The notes under the pieces are model-generated. The model saw nothing but the letters and a program-made list of their open reading frames with translations, made no database searches and was not told where the DNA came from. Source: JANMZO01 sp963763135 (GTDB taxonomy: Bacteria; Actinomycetota; Acidimicrobiia; Acidimicrobiales; JANYDT01). Taken from it: DNA of 64,000 nt. The stretch covers positions 868,001-932,000 of the forward strand of contig CAVXNJ010000004.1 of assembly GCA_963763135.1 (NCBI GenBank). The letters run 5' to 3'. Position 1 is the stretch's first letter. Each line of letters opens with the position of its first letter. Position numbers and translations under genes: made by a program. Shown one piece after another: positions 53,845 through 62,178 of this stretch.

Positions 53845-54671
53845 GACGTGGCTCCGCTCCGGATCGAGGTTGGCGTGACCTCCGCGTCTGACGTCAATGA
53901 AGTCGATGAATTCGGGGATGCCTTCGCCGGACCTGCGCCGGGTTTGATGTTGCCGACGACACCCGTTCGGCGAATGAGGCTGAGCTTCAAGGTCTGGGCT
54001 GCCCCGAGGAGTACCGCTCCATCGAAAGTTCCGTCGTATGCAACGGTGATCACAATCGTTCCCCGGGTATTCGAAACGCCCTCCGGGAGTGCAGACGTGG
54101 CGATGATCAGGAGATCGGTGGCGATAGGCGTGGCGACATCGCCGTGGTTCGCAAATACATCGACGCGGTCACCGGGACGGAGCCGACCTGCGGCCGCAAA
54201 CGCAGAGTCGATTGGAAAGCTGAGCTCCCGGCTCTCACTCCCACCAGCTTTCTTGATGAGGTTGCCAACCTGGAAGAGTTCGCCCTTCGCAACCGGACCG
54301 AGCACCACGGCATCTTCGAGCGACACCGAAGGCCCGAGCACCCGACGGCTCAACGTCTCGGGCAGTTCCATAGCGACGGCGGCGACATCGGAAGCGGTGA
54401 TCGCTGCGCCCGGTTCGAGATTCCTCGTGGCCACCAGGTACTTGGTGGTGGGTGGCCGATTCGAGCGGGCGTAGGCCCCGAACGTGATCAGTGCCGCAAG
54501 TGTGCACAGCAGCGCTCCGAGTATCGCTCGAGAGCCCGGAAGAACGGCGCCGCGGCCCGCGACCAAACCGCTGCGTTGTCTGCGGCGAGAGCGCTTCGAC
54601 CCCGGCCCGCCACCCGTTCGCTCGTCGGTGAAGGATTCCAGCCGATCCATCATCTCGGTCATTCGCGCCAT
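53841..54671 (-). CDS. SAF-domain pilus assembly protein CpaB/RcpC-like
   Basis: 276 residues. A basic, Gly-rich N-terminus leads to a membrane helix (about 48-66). The SAF domain starts KYLVATRNLEPGAAITASDV and contains GRLRPGDRVDVFAN. It is the first gene of the Tad operon (minus strand), 93 bases from the divergent HTH gene. RcpC/CpaB proteins act at the outer layers of the Tad machine; in actinobacteria without an outer membrane their role is unclear. Confidence 0.84.
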   Translation of the reverse strand: MARMTEMMDRLESFTDERTGGGPGSKRSRRRQRSGLVAGRGAVLPGSRAILGALLCTLAALITFGAYARSNRPPTTKYLVATRNLEPGAAITASDVAAVAMELPETLSRRVLGPSVSLEDAVVLGPVAKGELFQVGNLIKKAGGSESRELSFPIDSAFAAAGRLRPGDRVDVFANHGDVATPIATDLLIIATSALPEGVSNTRGTIVITVAYDGTFDGAVLLGAAQTLKLSLIRRTGVVGNIKPGAGPAKASPNSSTSLTSDAEVTPTSIRSGATS

Positions 54672-54764
54672 TCCTCCACTTCTACTTCAAATAACATAGA
54701 AGTGCAAGAAATACGTTTGAAGGGTATCGGTACATCCCATGCACAAGGAGATACACTTTGGTCT

Positions 54765-54998
54765 ATGGCCAGTTCTGAGATCAGGTGGTTGTCCACCAAC
54801 GATGCCGCCAGCCGCCTCGGCGTGTCGTTACGAACCCTGTACAAGTTCATCGACGAAGGGCAGCTTCCCGCGTACAAATTCGGCCGCGTAATCCGGCTCC
54901 AGCAAGAGGAAGTGGATTCGTTCATCACCTCGGCCCGCATCGAACCGGGCACCCTCGAGCATCTGTATCCCGATGCGAAGGGTGTCGACATCGACTGA
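54765..54998 (+). CDS. Excisionase-type HTH protein
   Basis: 77 residues. The helix-turn-helix is of the excisionase/MerR type (WLSTNDAASRLGVSLRTLYKFIDEGQLPAYKFGR), residues about 9-43, with a short tail. Such one-domain proteins include BldC-type developmental regulators, and the position divergent from the Tad operon (93-base gap) suggests it regulates that operon. No integrase is nearby, so a phage-excision role is unlikely. AAGGAGAT lies about 14 bases upstream of ATG 54765. The longer open frame upstream lies inside the CpaB-like gene on the opposite strand. Confidence 0.8.
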   Translation: MASSEIRWLSTNDAASRLGVSLRTLYKFIDEGQLPAYKFGRVIRLQQEEVDSFITSARIEPGTLEHLYPDAKGVDID

Positions 54999-55058
54999 CC
55001 TGTGAGCGGCGACGCCTGTCGCCCGGCGGAATCCGGCCGTCCCGGGCGGGTTTCGCGC

Positions 55059-55622
55059 TCACCCATGGATGGTCGCCTCATCGATCGACGGTACGTGCAC
55101 CAGGACGGACCGGCGGACTTCGCCATCGGTTCGCACGACGCAAACATCTGCTCCGCAAGAGATGAGCACGCCCGAGAGCGCGGCAGCAACGCCGTGGAGC
55201 ACGAAGGTGATATTCGGTCGGTGGGCCGAAGCATCGAACAGCAGTTGCTGAAGCGTGGCGGTCGGCGCATCCCTCGACCCTCGAGCGACGGGTGAGCGTT
55301 CCAGAATGCCCGCCGCAGCGACCGTGGACCGGCGCAACCACGATTCGGGCGATCCGGCCCGGCGAAGCACCAGTACGTCCGTTCCAACTGCGACCAGTTG
55401 TCCGACGATTCGGGTGCCCCGGGTCGTGTCGAGGGCGACGTGTGCTTCAGCCTCCGCCAAGTCGAGAAGCGTGCCCTCCCACGTGGCCGATTCCTCGTCG
55501 ACCTGGCTCTGCCACCGGCGGGCCTGACGCTCGTCGAAGTCGCGTTCGGAGCGCGCCTCGGCCAGCAGCGTTTCGAACCCATCGTCGCGTTCGGCTATCC
55601 GGCCTCGCAGCCCCTCCGCCAT
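55059..55622 (-). CDS. Hypothetical protein with N-terminal coiled coil
   Basis: 187 residues from ATG 55622 (GGAG just upstream; a GTG at 55655 would add 11). The first 70 residues are helical and charged, then about 110 residues alternate beta strands (RIVGQLVAVGTDVLVLRRAG, LVHVPSIDEATIHG), reminiscent of a small beta-barrel. I do not recognise a family. It is convergent with the HTH gene. Confidence 0.6.
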   Translation of the reverse strand: MAEGLRGRIAERDDGFETLLAEARSERDFDERQARRWQSQVDEESATWEGTLLDLAEAEAHVALDTTRGTRIVGQLVAVGTDVLVLRRAGSPESWLRRSTVAAAGILERSPVARGSRDAPTATLQQLLFDASAHRPNITFVLHGVAAALSGVLISCGADVCVVRTDGEVRRSVLVHVPSIDEATIHG

Positions 55623-55763
55623 GTCTCCAGTTCGCCGTTGGTTGTGGGAGTCCACAACGCTGAGCGTAGGGGGAATCCGGGAAAAACGAAAAGGGTAAGT
55701 GACGTCGGGCTCATGAATGAGGAAATCGTCACGGGTACCCGCCCTCTCCGTAGGTCGGGCGGC

Positions 55764-56579
55764 TCAGACCCGCTGACACGCCGGGCACGCGTACGCCCAG
55801 CGGCCGGCGAGATCCCACCGCTGCACGGGGGTTTCGCAGCGGAAGCAGTGGTCCTTTTTGTATACGTACACGGCTTCTTTGCTGGCGACGCGCGAACGGG
55901 CGAGGCCGAGCGACCTCAGGTCCTGCGGCCCGAGTGTGATGATTCGCTTGTCCTTCACACCGTTGGTCAGCATGTCGCGCATGGTCGTCCAGAGCGCGTC
56001 GAACTCCGGTCTCGACAGCGAGTTGGCCGGACGGTTCGGGTGGATCCCGTTCACGAAGAGCGCTTCCGCCCGGTACACGTTCCCGATACCGGCCATCACC
56101 TTCTGGTCCATGAGCGCTTCCCCGATCGTGCTCCGCCGTTTGCGGATCCGATCCCAAGCGAGCTCCGGATCGGCGTCTTTGCGAAGCGGGTCGGGTCCGA
56201 GACGCGCCCGGACCCCGGTCTCCTCAGTCAGGTCCATGATCCGACAATCCGTGGGTCCGGTCAGATCAATTGCGACATCGCCGGTCGCCATGCGCATACG
56301 AACGGTGTCTCGCGGCAGAGGAGCCTCGCCTTTGTGCCGGGTGAATTTGCCGAACAGACCGAGATGTACATGCACGGTTGTCGCGCTCTTCGGCGATGGT
56401 GAGCCGAATCGGTAGAACAGGTGCTTCCCGTACGGGTCAATGCGCTTCAGCACGAGCCCGTTCACGAGCTGGGCTCCGGCCTCCATGCGTCCTTGCGGTG
56501 AGGTGACCTCAACCACGGAACCAACAAGGTCCTTGGTCTGATCGAGGGCGAGTCGGTGGATCGTATGTCCTTCAGGCAC
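55764..56579 (-). CDS. nei: Fpg/Nei-family DNA glycosylase (endonuclease VIII type)
   Basis: 271 residues. It begins PEGHTIHR after the start (GTG), giving the Pro-2 nucleophile and Glu-3 of the family. H2TH region GIGNVYRAEALFVNGIHPNRP is present. The C-terminal zinc finger has CFRC and CPAC pairs. It excises oxidised bases in DNA repair. The Nei rather than Fpg assignment comes from the GHTIHR start, as in actinobacterial Nei proteins. Confidence 0.9.
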   Translation of the reverse strand: MPEGHTIHRLALDQTKDLVGSVVEVTSPQGRMEAGAQLVNGLVLKRIDPYGKHLFYRFGSPSPKSATTVHVHLGLFGKFTRHKGEAPLPRDTVRMRMATGDVAIDLTGPTDCRIMDLTEETGVRARLGPDPLRKDADPELAWDRIRKRRSTIGEALMDQKVMAGIGNVYRAEALFVNGIHPNRPANSLSRPEFDALWTTMRDMLTNGVKDKRIITLGPQDLRSLGLARSRVASKEAVYVYKKDHCFRCETPVQRWDLAGRWAYACPACQRV

Positions 56580-56717
56580 GCATGCACGGTAGAGGCTTCG
56601 GGCCGGTTACACGTGACGCCTGTCCTTTGGTCGGCTGTCCTTGGTCGGGTCGACGACGAAGTTCACACGAAAGGTCCGCACCGGAACCGACCGGAGTCCG
56701 GTATCGTGGAGCCCTCT

Positions 56718-57068
56718 ATGGGCTGTCTCTTCTGTCGGATCGTCGCCGGTGAAATCCCGTCGACCAAGGTCGTCGAGAGCGCGCACAGTTTCGCGTTTCG
56801 AGACCTGCATCCGACTGCGCCGACCCACGTGCTCGTGGTTCCGAAGGTGCACATCCCCAACGCCGCCGAAATCACCGCCGAGCACGGTGCGTCGGTCGCC
56901 GATCTGTTCGTCACCGCCCAAGAGGTTGCACGAATCGACTCGCTGTCCGAACGTGGCTACCGGCTCGTGTTCAACGTCGGTCAGGATTCCGGAAACAGCG
57001 TCGATCACCTGCACCTTCACGTCATCGGCGGTCACTCGATGGGTTGGCCCCCATTTCCGGTCGCGTAA
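56718..57068 (+). CDS. HIT family protein
   Basis: 116 residues, of the Hint (HinT) type. It begins CLFCRIVAGEIPSTKV and has the histidine triad HLHLHVIGG. HINT proteins hydrolyse adenosine phosphoramidates. ATG 56718 begins the conserved sequence; the open frame upstream overlaps the divergent nei promoter. It precedes phoH by about 190 bases. Confidence 0.93.
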   Translation: MGCLFCRIVAGEIPSTKVVESAHSFAFRDLHPTAPTHVLVVPKVHIPNAAEITAEHGASVADLFVTAQEVARIDSLSERGYRLVFNVGQDSGNSVDHLHLHVIGGHSMGWPPFPVA

Positions 57069-57260
57069 CCACGGGCGTCGCTTCCCGACGCCCGCCTCGT
57101 CCGACACGAGCCCTGATCGACCACGACCAACCAAGCGTCATGCGCCCGTTCGTCCTGCGCTCTCCGCTCACGTCACGCGCTGCCCGCAATCTCCGCGAAC
57201 TCGGTTCGCTCCTGCGGCAACACCACTCCACTCTTTCTTCCTGAAACGCGAATTCTTCCC

Positions 57261-58259
57261 TTGCCAGCTTCCATTCTTCCTAGCGCCGGACCCAGCGAGA
57301 ACGGCGATACCGTCAAAGTATTCGTTCCGAGCAACCACCTGATGGTGCGCCTTCTCGGTCACCGCGACGAGCATCTCCGTTTGATCGAATCGTCGTTTGC
57401 CGATACCCGAATCGTGGTTCGCGGCAACGAGATCGCGCTGTCGGGCCCCCAAGCGGTCCAAGCCGCCAAGCTTTTCGAGGAACTCGTGGTTCTGCTTGAG
57501 GCCGGCCACGGCATCGACGCAACGAACCTGCCCCGCTCGATCGCGATGGTCCGCGCCGACGAGCGGCCGAGCCAGGTTCTGACCACCGAGGTGCTGAAGG
57601 CGGGCCGGGGCCGGTCGGTTCGTCCGAAAACCAGTGGTCAGAAGCGCTATGCCGAGGCCATCGCCGAAAACATCATCACGGTCGGCATCGGGCCGGCCGG
57701 ATCCGGGAAAAGCTACCTGGCGGTCGCGTTGGCGGTTCAGGCGCTGCTCGCCAAGCAGGTCACCCGCATCATCCTGACCCGGCCTGCGGTGGAGGCGGGG
57801 GAGAAGCTCGGATTTCTGCCGGGTGATCTCATGGCGAAGATCGACCCCTACCTGCGGCCGCTCTACGACGCCCTGTACGACATGATCGAGCCCGAAGGCG
57901 TGCAGAAGCTCATGGAGCGCGGCGCCATCGAAGTTGCGCCGCTCGCGTTCATGCGAGGCCGTACGTTGAACAACAGCTTCATCATCCTCGACGAGGCGCA
58001 GAACACCACGCCTGAGCAGATGAAGATGTTTCTCACGCGCATCGGCTTCGGTTCGAAGGCGGTGATCACCGGCGACGTCACGCAGGTTGACCTTCGAGGC
58101 GACAAGAGCGGGCTCGTCGGCCTTGAGAAGATCCTCGGCGAGATCGACGGCCTGGCGTTTGTGTACCTGAACCGGGGCGATGTCGTTCGCCACAAGATCG
58201 TTGCGGATATTGTCGATGCGTACGACCGGGCCACCCTGGCCGGAGAAAATACGAGATGA
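57261..58259 (+). CDS. PhoH family ATPase
   Basis: 332 residues. A KH-like N-terminal part is followed by the PhoH P-loop domain with Walker A GIGPAGSGKSYLAVALA, LTRPAVEAGEKLGFLPGD and FIILDEAQNTTPEQM. The start is TTG 57261; other starts in the first 30 residues are possible. It overlaps ybeY by ATGA and belongs to the conserved phoH-ybeY-corC-era group linked to rRNA and RNA metabolism. Confidence 0.92.
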   Translation: MPASILPSAGPSENGDTVKVFVPSNHLMVRLLGHRDEHLRLIESSFADTRIVVRGNEIALSGPQAVQAAKLFEELVVLLEAGHGIDATNLPRSIAMVRADERPSQVLTTEVLKAGRGRSVRPKTSGQKRYAEAIAENIITVGIGPAGSGKSYLAVALAVQALLAKQVTRIILTRPAVEAGEKLGFLPGDLMAKIDPYLRPLYDALYDMIEPEGVQKLMERGAIEVAPLAFMRGRTLNNSFIILDEAQNTTPEQMKMFLTRIGFGSKAVITGDVTQVDLRGDKSGLVGLEKILGEIDGLAFVYLNRGDVVRHKIVADIVDAYDRATLAGENTR

Positions 58260-58933
58260 ACGATCCGAGTGGTCAAAACAAGGGTGTAGAGCCAAGCGGC
58301 CATACGCCAACCGGTCAACAGGCGATGAGTCGACCGGTGTCGAAAGGCGTGCTGTCGGTCTTCGCGGCCGACGAGCAGACCGACGTCGAAATCGACACCG
58401 CCCGTTGGCGCAACCTGGCTGAACAGGTAATTCGTGAGGAAGGCGTCATGGAGCCGGGCGTCGACGTCGAGATGTCGCTGCTGTTCGTCGACGAACCAAC
58501 GATCGCCAACCTCAACCAGCAGTTCATGGGCAAGAAGGGTCCGACCGATGTGCTGTCGTTCCCGATCGACGACCCTCGTGACGAACCGGAGCCCGGTACG
58601 CCAATCGGTGGAAGCCCGTTCGCCGTGCAGACCGAATTCGAAGACGAGCGCGCCGAGTTTCTCGACGATGAAGACCGTGACGCACCGTCGTTGCTCGGCG
58701 ATGTGCTGGTCTGCCCCTCGGTCGCGGCACGTAACGCGCCCGAGCACGTCGGCGACAACCACGACGGTTCCCTCGACGATGAGCTGGCGTTGCTCGTTGT
58801 TCACGGGATACTCCATCTACTCGGGATGGATCACATCGTTGACGCCGAGGCTGAAGTCATGGAGGCTCGTGAGCAGGAGCTGCTCACGAAGTTCTACCGG
58901 GTTGATGCGGAACCAGCGGCAGGTGAGTCTTGA
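58256..58933 (+). CDS. ybeY: Endoribonuclease YbeY (rRNA maturation)
   Basis: 225 residues, longer than usual (about 150-180). An N-terminal extension of about 30 residues and an acidic loop of about 40 residues (between SFPIDDPRD and LLGDVLVCP) account for the difference. The zinc site HGILHLLGMDH is intact. It acts on 16S rRNA 3' end maturation and quality control in known organisms. It overlaps both neighbours (ATGA with phoH, TTGA with the CorC-like gene). Confidence 0.92.
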   Translation: MNDPSGQNKGVEPSGHTPTGQQAMSRPVSKGVLSVFAADEQTDVEIDTARWRNLAEQVIREEGVMEPGVDVEMSLLFVDEPTIANLNQQFMGKKGPTDVLSFPIDDPRDEPEPGTPIGGSPFAVQTEFEDERAEFLDDEDRDAPSLLGDVLVCPSVAARNAPEHVGDNHDGSLDDELALLVVHGILHLLGMDHIVDAEAEVMEAREQELLTKFYRVDAEPAAGES

Positions 58934-60219
58934 TCGTCGCATCTGAATTCGGCGGTGTGCAGGTCGGGATGATCATCACGATCTTCGTTTTGATTCTGGT
59001 CAGCGGCTTCTTTGCGATGGCCGAGACTGCCCTCACCCGGATGTCGCGCATACGGGCCGGTTCGTTGGAGGAGGATGGTCGTCGGGGAGCCAAAAAGCTC
59101 GTTCGCCTGGTCGAGTCCCACGAAAAATGGCTCAACTCGCTGCTGTTTCTGCTTCTGACCTGCCATTTGATCATCGGCTTCTTGGTTCCGAAGTTGTTGG
59201 AGGAGCCATTCGGAACTCTCGGTGTGGTCTTCGGCATCATTGCCGAAGCCGTGGTGATCTTTGTGGCATCGGAGCTGGTTCCGAAGAATTACGGGATCCG
59301 ATACACCGATCGGGCTTCGTTGACCGCGGCCCCGATCATTTCGGCCATCGTGCGTTTCCTGCCGATCCGACTGATGCAGGTCCTGCTCGTTTCGATCGCG
59401 AACGCCCTGGTCAAGGGCCGCATCGATGAGCCTACGACGTCAGAGCAGGAACTCCTGGCCATGGCCGACGCCGCTCTCGACGAAGACGTCATCGAGAAAG
59501 ACGAACGCTCGATGATCCACTCGATCATCGAATTCGGTGACACAGTGGTCCGTGAGGTTATGAAACCGCGGCCCGACATGATGACTGTAGAAGCCGCCCA
59601 GTCCGTCGACGAAGCCATGGACATTGCGATCAAAGCCGGCTTCTCCCGGATCCCCGTGATCCGTGAGTCGAAAGACGACATCGCTGGCATCGTCTACGCC
59701 AAAGACCTGATGCGGGCTCAACGCGACGGGAAACAGAATCAGCCGGTCGCGGCGATCATTCGCCCCGCGCATTTCTGCCCGGAATCCAAGCGGGTCAGCG
59801 AATTGATGCGCGAGATGCAGAGCCAGAAGTACCACATGGCGATCGTGCTCGATGAGTACGGCGGAACCGCTGGTCTGGTCACGCTGGAGGACCTGATCGA
59901 AGAGCTGATTGGCGAGATCGTCGACGAATACGACGTCGAGGATCCCCAGATCGAACGCCTGCCCAACGGCGACGTCCGTGTCGCTGCCTCCATGCTGATC
60001 GACGAACTCAATGAATTGCTCGTCGTTGACTGGCCGTCGGAAGACTGGGACAGCATCGGTGGCCTGCTATTCAACAAGCTCGGTCACGTACCTCACGAAG
60101 GTGAGACGCTCGTCTTCGAAGGGCATCAACTGCGGGCGGAACGCGTGAAGGGCCGTCGGATCGGCCGCGTGCGGATCACGCACATTCCCGCCGAAGAAAC
60201 CGAGTCGGAAGAGCTATGA
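58930..60219 (+). CDS. CNNM/CorC-type transporter-associated protein (hemolysin family)
   Basis: 429 residues. An N-terminal DUF21/CNNM membrane domain has about four helices (IITIFVLILVSGFFAMAETALTRMS first), then two CBS domains and a CorC_HlyC domain (about 335-425). The start is TTG 58930, overlapping the ybeY stop. Relatives affect Mg2+/Co2+ transport or efflux. Era follows after 67 bases. Confidence 0.9.
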   Translation: MIVASEFGGVQVGMIITIFVLILVSGFFAMAETALTRMSRIRAGSLEEDGRRGAKKLVRLVESHEKWLNSLLFLLLTCHLIIGFLVPKLLEEPFGTLGVVFGIIAEAVVIFVASELVPKNYGIRYTDRASLTAAPIISAIVRFLPIRLMQVLLVSIANALVKGRIDEPTTSEQELLAMADAALDEDVIEKDERSMIHSIIEFGDTVVREVMKPRPDMMTVEAAQSVDEAMDIAIKAGFSRIPVIRESKDDIAGIVYAKDLMRAQRDGKQNQPVAAIIRPAHFCPESKRVSELMREMQSQKYHMAIVLDEYGGTAGLVTLEDLIEELIGEIVDEYDVEDPQIERLPNGDVRVAASMLIDELNELLVVDWPSEDWDSIGGLLFNKLGHVPHEGETLVFEGHQLRAERVKGRRIGRVRITHIPAEETESEEL

Positions 60220-60286
60220 GCGCACACTCGTCGATCGCGATCATGGCCGCCACGGATCGCACATCTCCGGGTAAGGTCGAACGACC

Positions 60287-61183
60287 GTGAGCTCGCGCAC
60301 CGACCGTTCGCGTCGGGCGCCTTCGGTTCCCTTCCGGTCCGGATTCGTCAGTTTCGTGGGCCGCCCGAACGTGGGGAAGTCGACGCTGCTCAACCAGATT
60401 CTCGGCAAGAAGGTGTCGATCGTCTCCGACAAGGTGCAAACGACCCGGACCCAAATCCGGGGCATCCTCAACCGGCGCGATGCACAGGTGGTCTTCGTCG
60501 ACACTCCGGGTATCCACCGGCCGCGGACACTTCTCGGAGAACGTTCCAACGAACACGCGACATCAACGTTCGGTGATGTCGACGTCGTCTGCTTTCTGAT
60601 CGACGCCACCATGCCCCTCGGCAAAGGCGATCGTTTCATCGCCCAGCGCACGCCGAAAAATGCGATTCTCGTGGTGAACAAGTGCGACGCCAGCACCGGC
60701 GAGGAAGTACTGCGGCAGTTGCAGCGCGCTGGCGAGTTCGAGTTCAGCGAGTACTTTCCCGTTTCGGCGACGACCGGCGAGGGCGTCGACGAACTGTTGG
60801 CCGCGATCATCAAGCGGCTACCGGAAGGGCCGGCGTTCTACCCGCGGGACACGATCAGCGACACCTCCGAAGCGTTCTGGGTCGGGGAACTCGTCCGGGA
60901 ACAGTTGCTGCATTTCGCCCAGGAAGAACTTCCGCACTCGATCGCCTGCGTCGTGACCGAGTGGGAGGACCGCGAGAACCACGGGCCGTTTGTTCGCGTC
61001 GAGATTCTGGTCGAGCGCGAATCGCAAAAGGGCATCGTGATCGGCCACCACGGCTCAGTGTTGAAGGCCGTCGGTACCGCCGTTCGAGCCGAGCTGCCTC
61101 CGGGCTCGTTCATCGACCTGCACGTCAAGGTCGACAAGGACTGGCAGCGCCGCGCCAAGTCCCTCGACCGCCTCGGTTACTAA
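60287..61183 (+). CDS. era: GTPase Era
   Basis: 298 residues. G1 is GRPNVGKSTLLNQI, G3 DTPGIHRPRT, G4 NKCD, and the C-terminal KH domain ends with the VKVDKDWQRRAKSLDRLGY segment typical of Era. It assists 30S maturation and binds 16S rRNA. The start is GTG 60287. It ends the phoH-ybeY-corC-era group. Confidence 0.96.
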   Translation: MSSRTDRSRRAPSVPFRSGFVSFVGRPNVGKSTLLNQILGKKVSIVSDKVQTTRTQIRGILNRRDAQVVFVDTPGIHRPRTLLGERSNEHATSTFGDVDVVCFLIDATMPLGKGDRFIAQRTPKNAILVVNKCDASTGEEVLRQLQRAGEFEFSEYFPVSATTGEGVDELLAAIIKRLPEGPAFYPRDTISDTSEAFWVGELVREQLLHFAQEELPHSIACVVTEWEDRENHGPFVRVEILVERESQKGIVIGHHGSVLKAVGTAVRAELPPGSFIDLHVKVDKDWQRRAKSLDRLGY

Positions 61184-61258
61184 CCCCCTGCCTCCTGCGG
61201 ATCGGCTCGGGGTCAGGTCCGAGTGGTGCCGAAACGGATGGCCGGGCATGCTGTGCGG

Positions 61259-61924
61259 ATGGAACTTCACGAAGCCCTCTACACCACCCGGGCCATGCGC
61301 CGCCTTTCGTCCGAACCGGTGCCCCACGATGTGATTGGCCGGATCCTCGACGCCGGAATTCGGGCCCCAACCGGTGGAAACGCCCAGGACTGGCGCTTCG
61401 TGGCCGTCACCGACCCCGACAAGATCGGCGCTCTGGCACCCATGTACCGAGAAGGCCTGGCGAAGTTGTTCGGCGGTCATTATGCGAAGTCGAACGCGGA
61501 AGTCCGGGCCGCAGTCGCATCCGGAAATGTTGATGCCCGCACCCAGCAGGTCGTACGCGTGCTGAATTCCACCGAGCATCTCGCTGAGCATTTCCACGAG
61601 GTCCCGTTGCTCGTGTTCGGCTTCAGCCAGACGGATCAGAACCCGGGATCGATTTGGCCCGCGCTCTGGAGTATGTGCCTGGCCGCCCGCGCCGAAGGTA
61701 TTGGCTCCACGATCACCACGATCTTGAACATGTACTACGCCAAGGAGGCCGGCGAAATCCTCGGCGTTCCGACGGGAGAGAAGTGGTTCATGCACGGGTG
61801 CCTGCCCATGGGCTACCCGACCGGCAAGTGGGGCGTCCCGTCGCGCAAACCCATCAACAAGGTCTGCTTCCACGACACCTGGGGCACCCCGGTCCCGTTC
61901 GAACCGCCGACCAAGGCGTTCTAG
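61259..61924 (+). CDS. Nitroreductase family protein
   Basis: 221 residues from ATG 61259. The flavin-binding signature TTRAMRRLSSEPVP near the start is followed by GIRAPTGGNAQDWRFVAVTD; it has the LAARAEGIGSTITT and MHGCLPMGYPTGK segments. It is an FMN-dependent oxidoreductase of unknown substrate. Repeat copies of the TACCCAAC family begin about 35 bases downstream. Confidence 0.87.
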   Translation: MELHEALYTTRAMRRLSSEPVPHDVIGRILDAGIRAPTGGNAQDWRFVAVTDPDKIGALAPMYREGLAKLFGGHYAKSNAEVRAAVASGNVDARTQQVVRVLNSTEHLAEHFHEVPLLVFGFSQTDQNPGSIWPALWSMCLAARAEGIGSTITTILNMYYAKEAGEILGVPTGEKWFMHGCLPMGYPTGKWGVPSRKPINKVCFHDTWGTPVPFEPPTKAF

Positions 61925-61954
61925 CCAGTCTCCAACTCGATCCAACTTGCGGGG

Positions 61955-62175
61955 CGGCGATACCCAACTCGGGGATTTCGCGCGGCCGGGAGGCAGTTTC
62001 TGGCCGGGTTGGGTGACCTCAGCCGTCGGGGTTGGGTCCCGGCTTCTGGGTGCCCGACCCCGGCTTGTGTGGCTCCCAACCCGAGGCCGCCGGGTACCCA
62101 ACTCGGGGTTTTCGCGCGGCCGGAAGGCAGGTTTGCGCCGAGTTGGGCGACCTCAGCCGGCGGGGTTGGGTTCCA
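61955..62175. repeat. Two-copy TACCCAAC repeat after the nitroreductase gene
   Basis: TACCCAACTCGGGG plus TTTCGCGCGGCCGG occur at about 61961 and 62095, spaced 134 bases. Each is followed by GGCAG, a GTTGGG block and CCTCAGCC with a GGGGTTGGGT end. The order resembles arrays A and B. It lies between convergent genes. Confidence 0.85.
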
Positions 62176-62178
62176 CGA

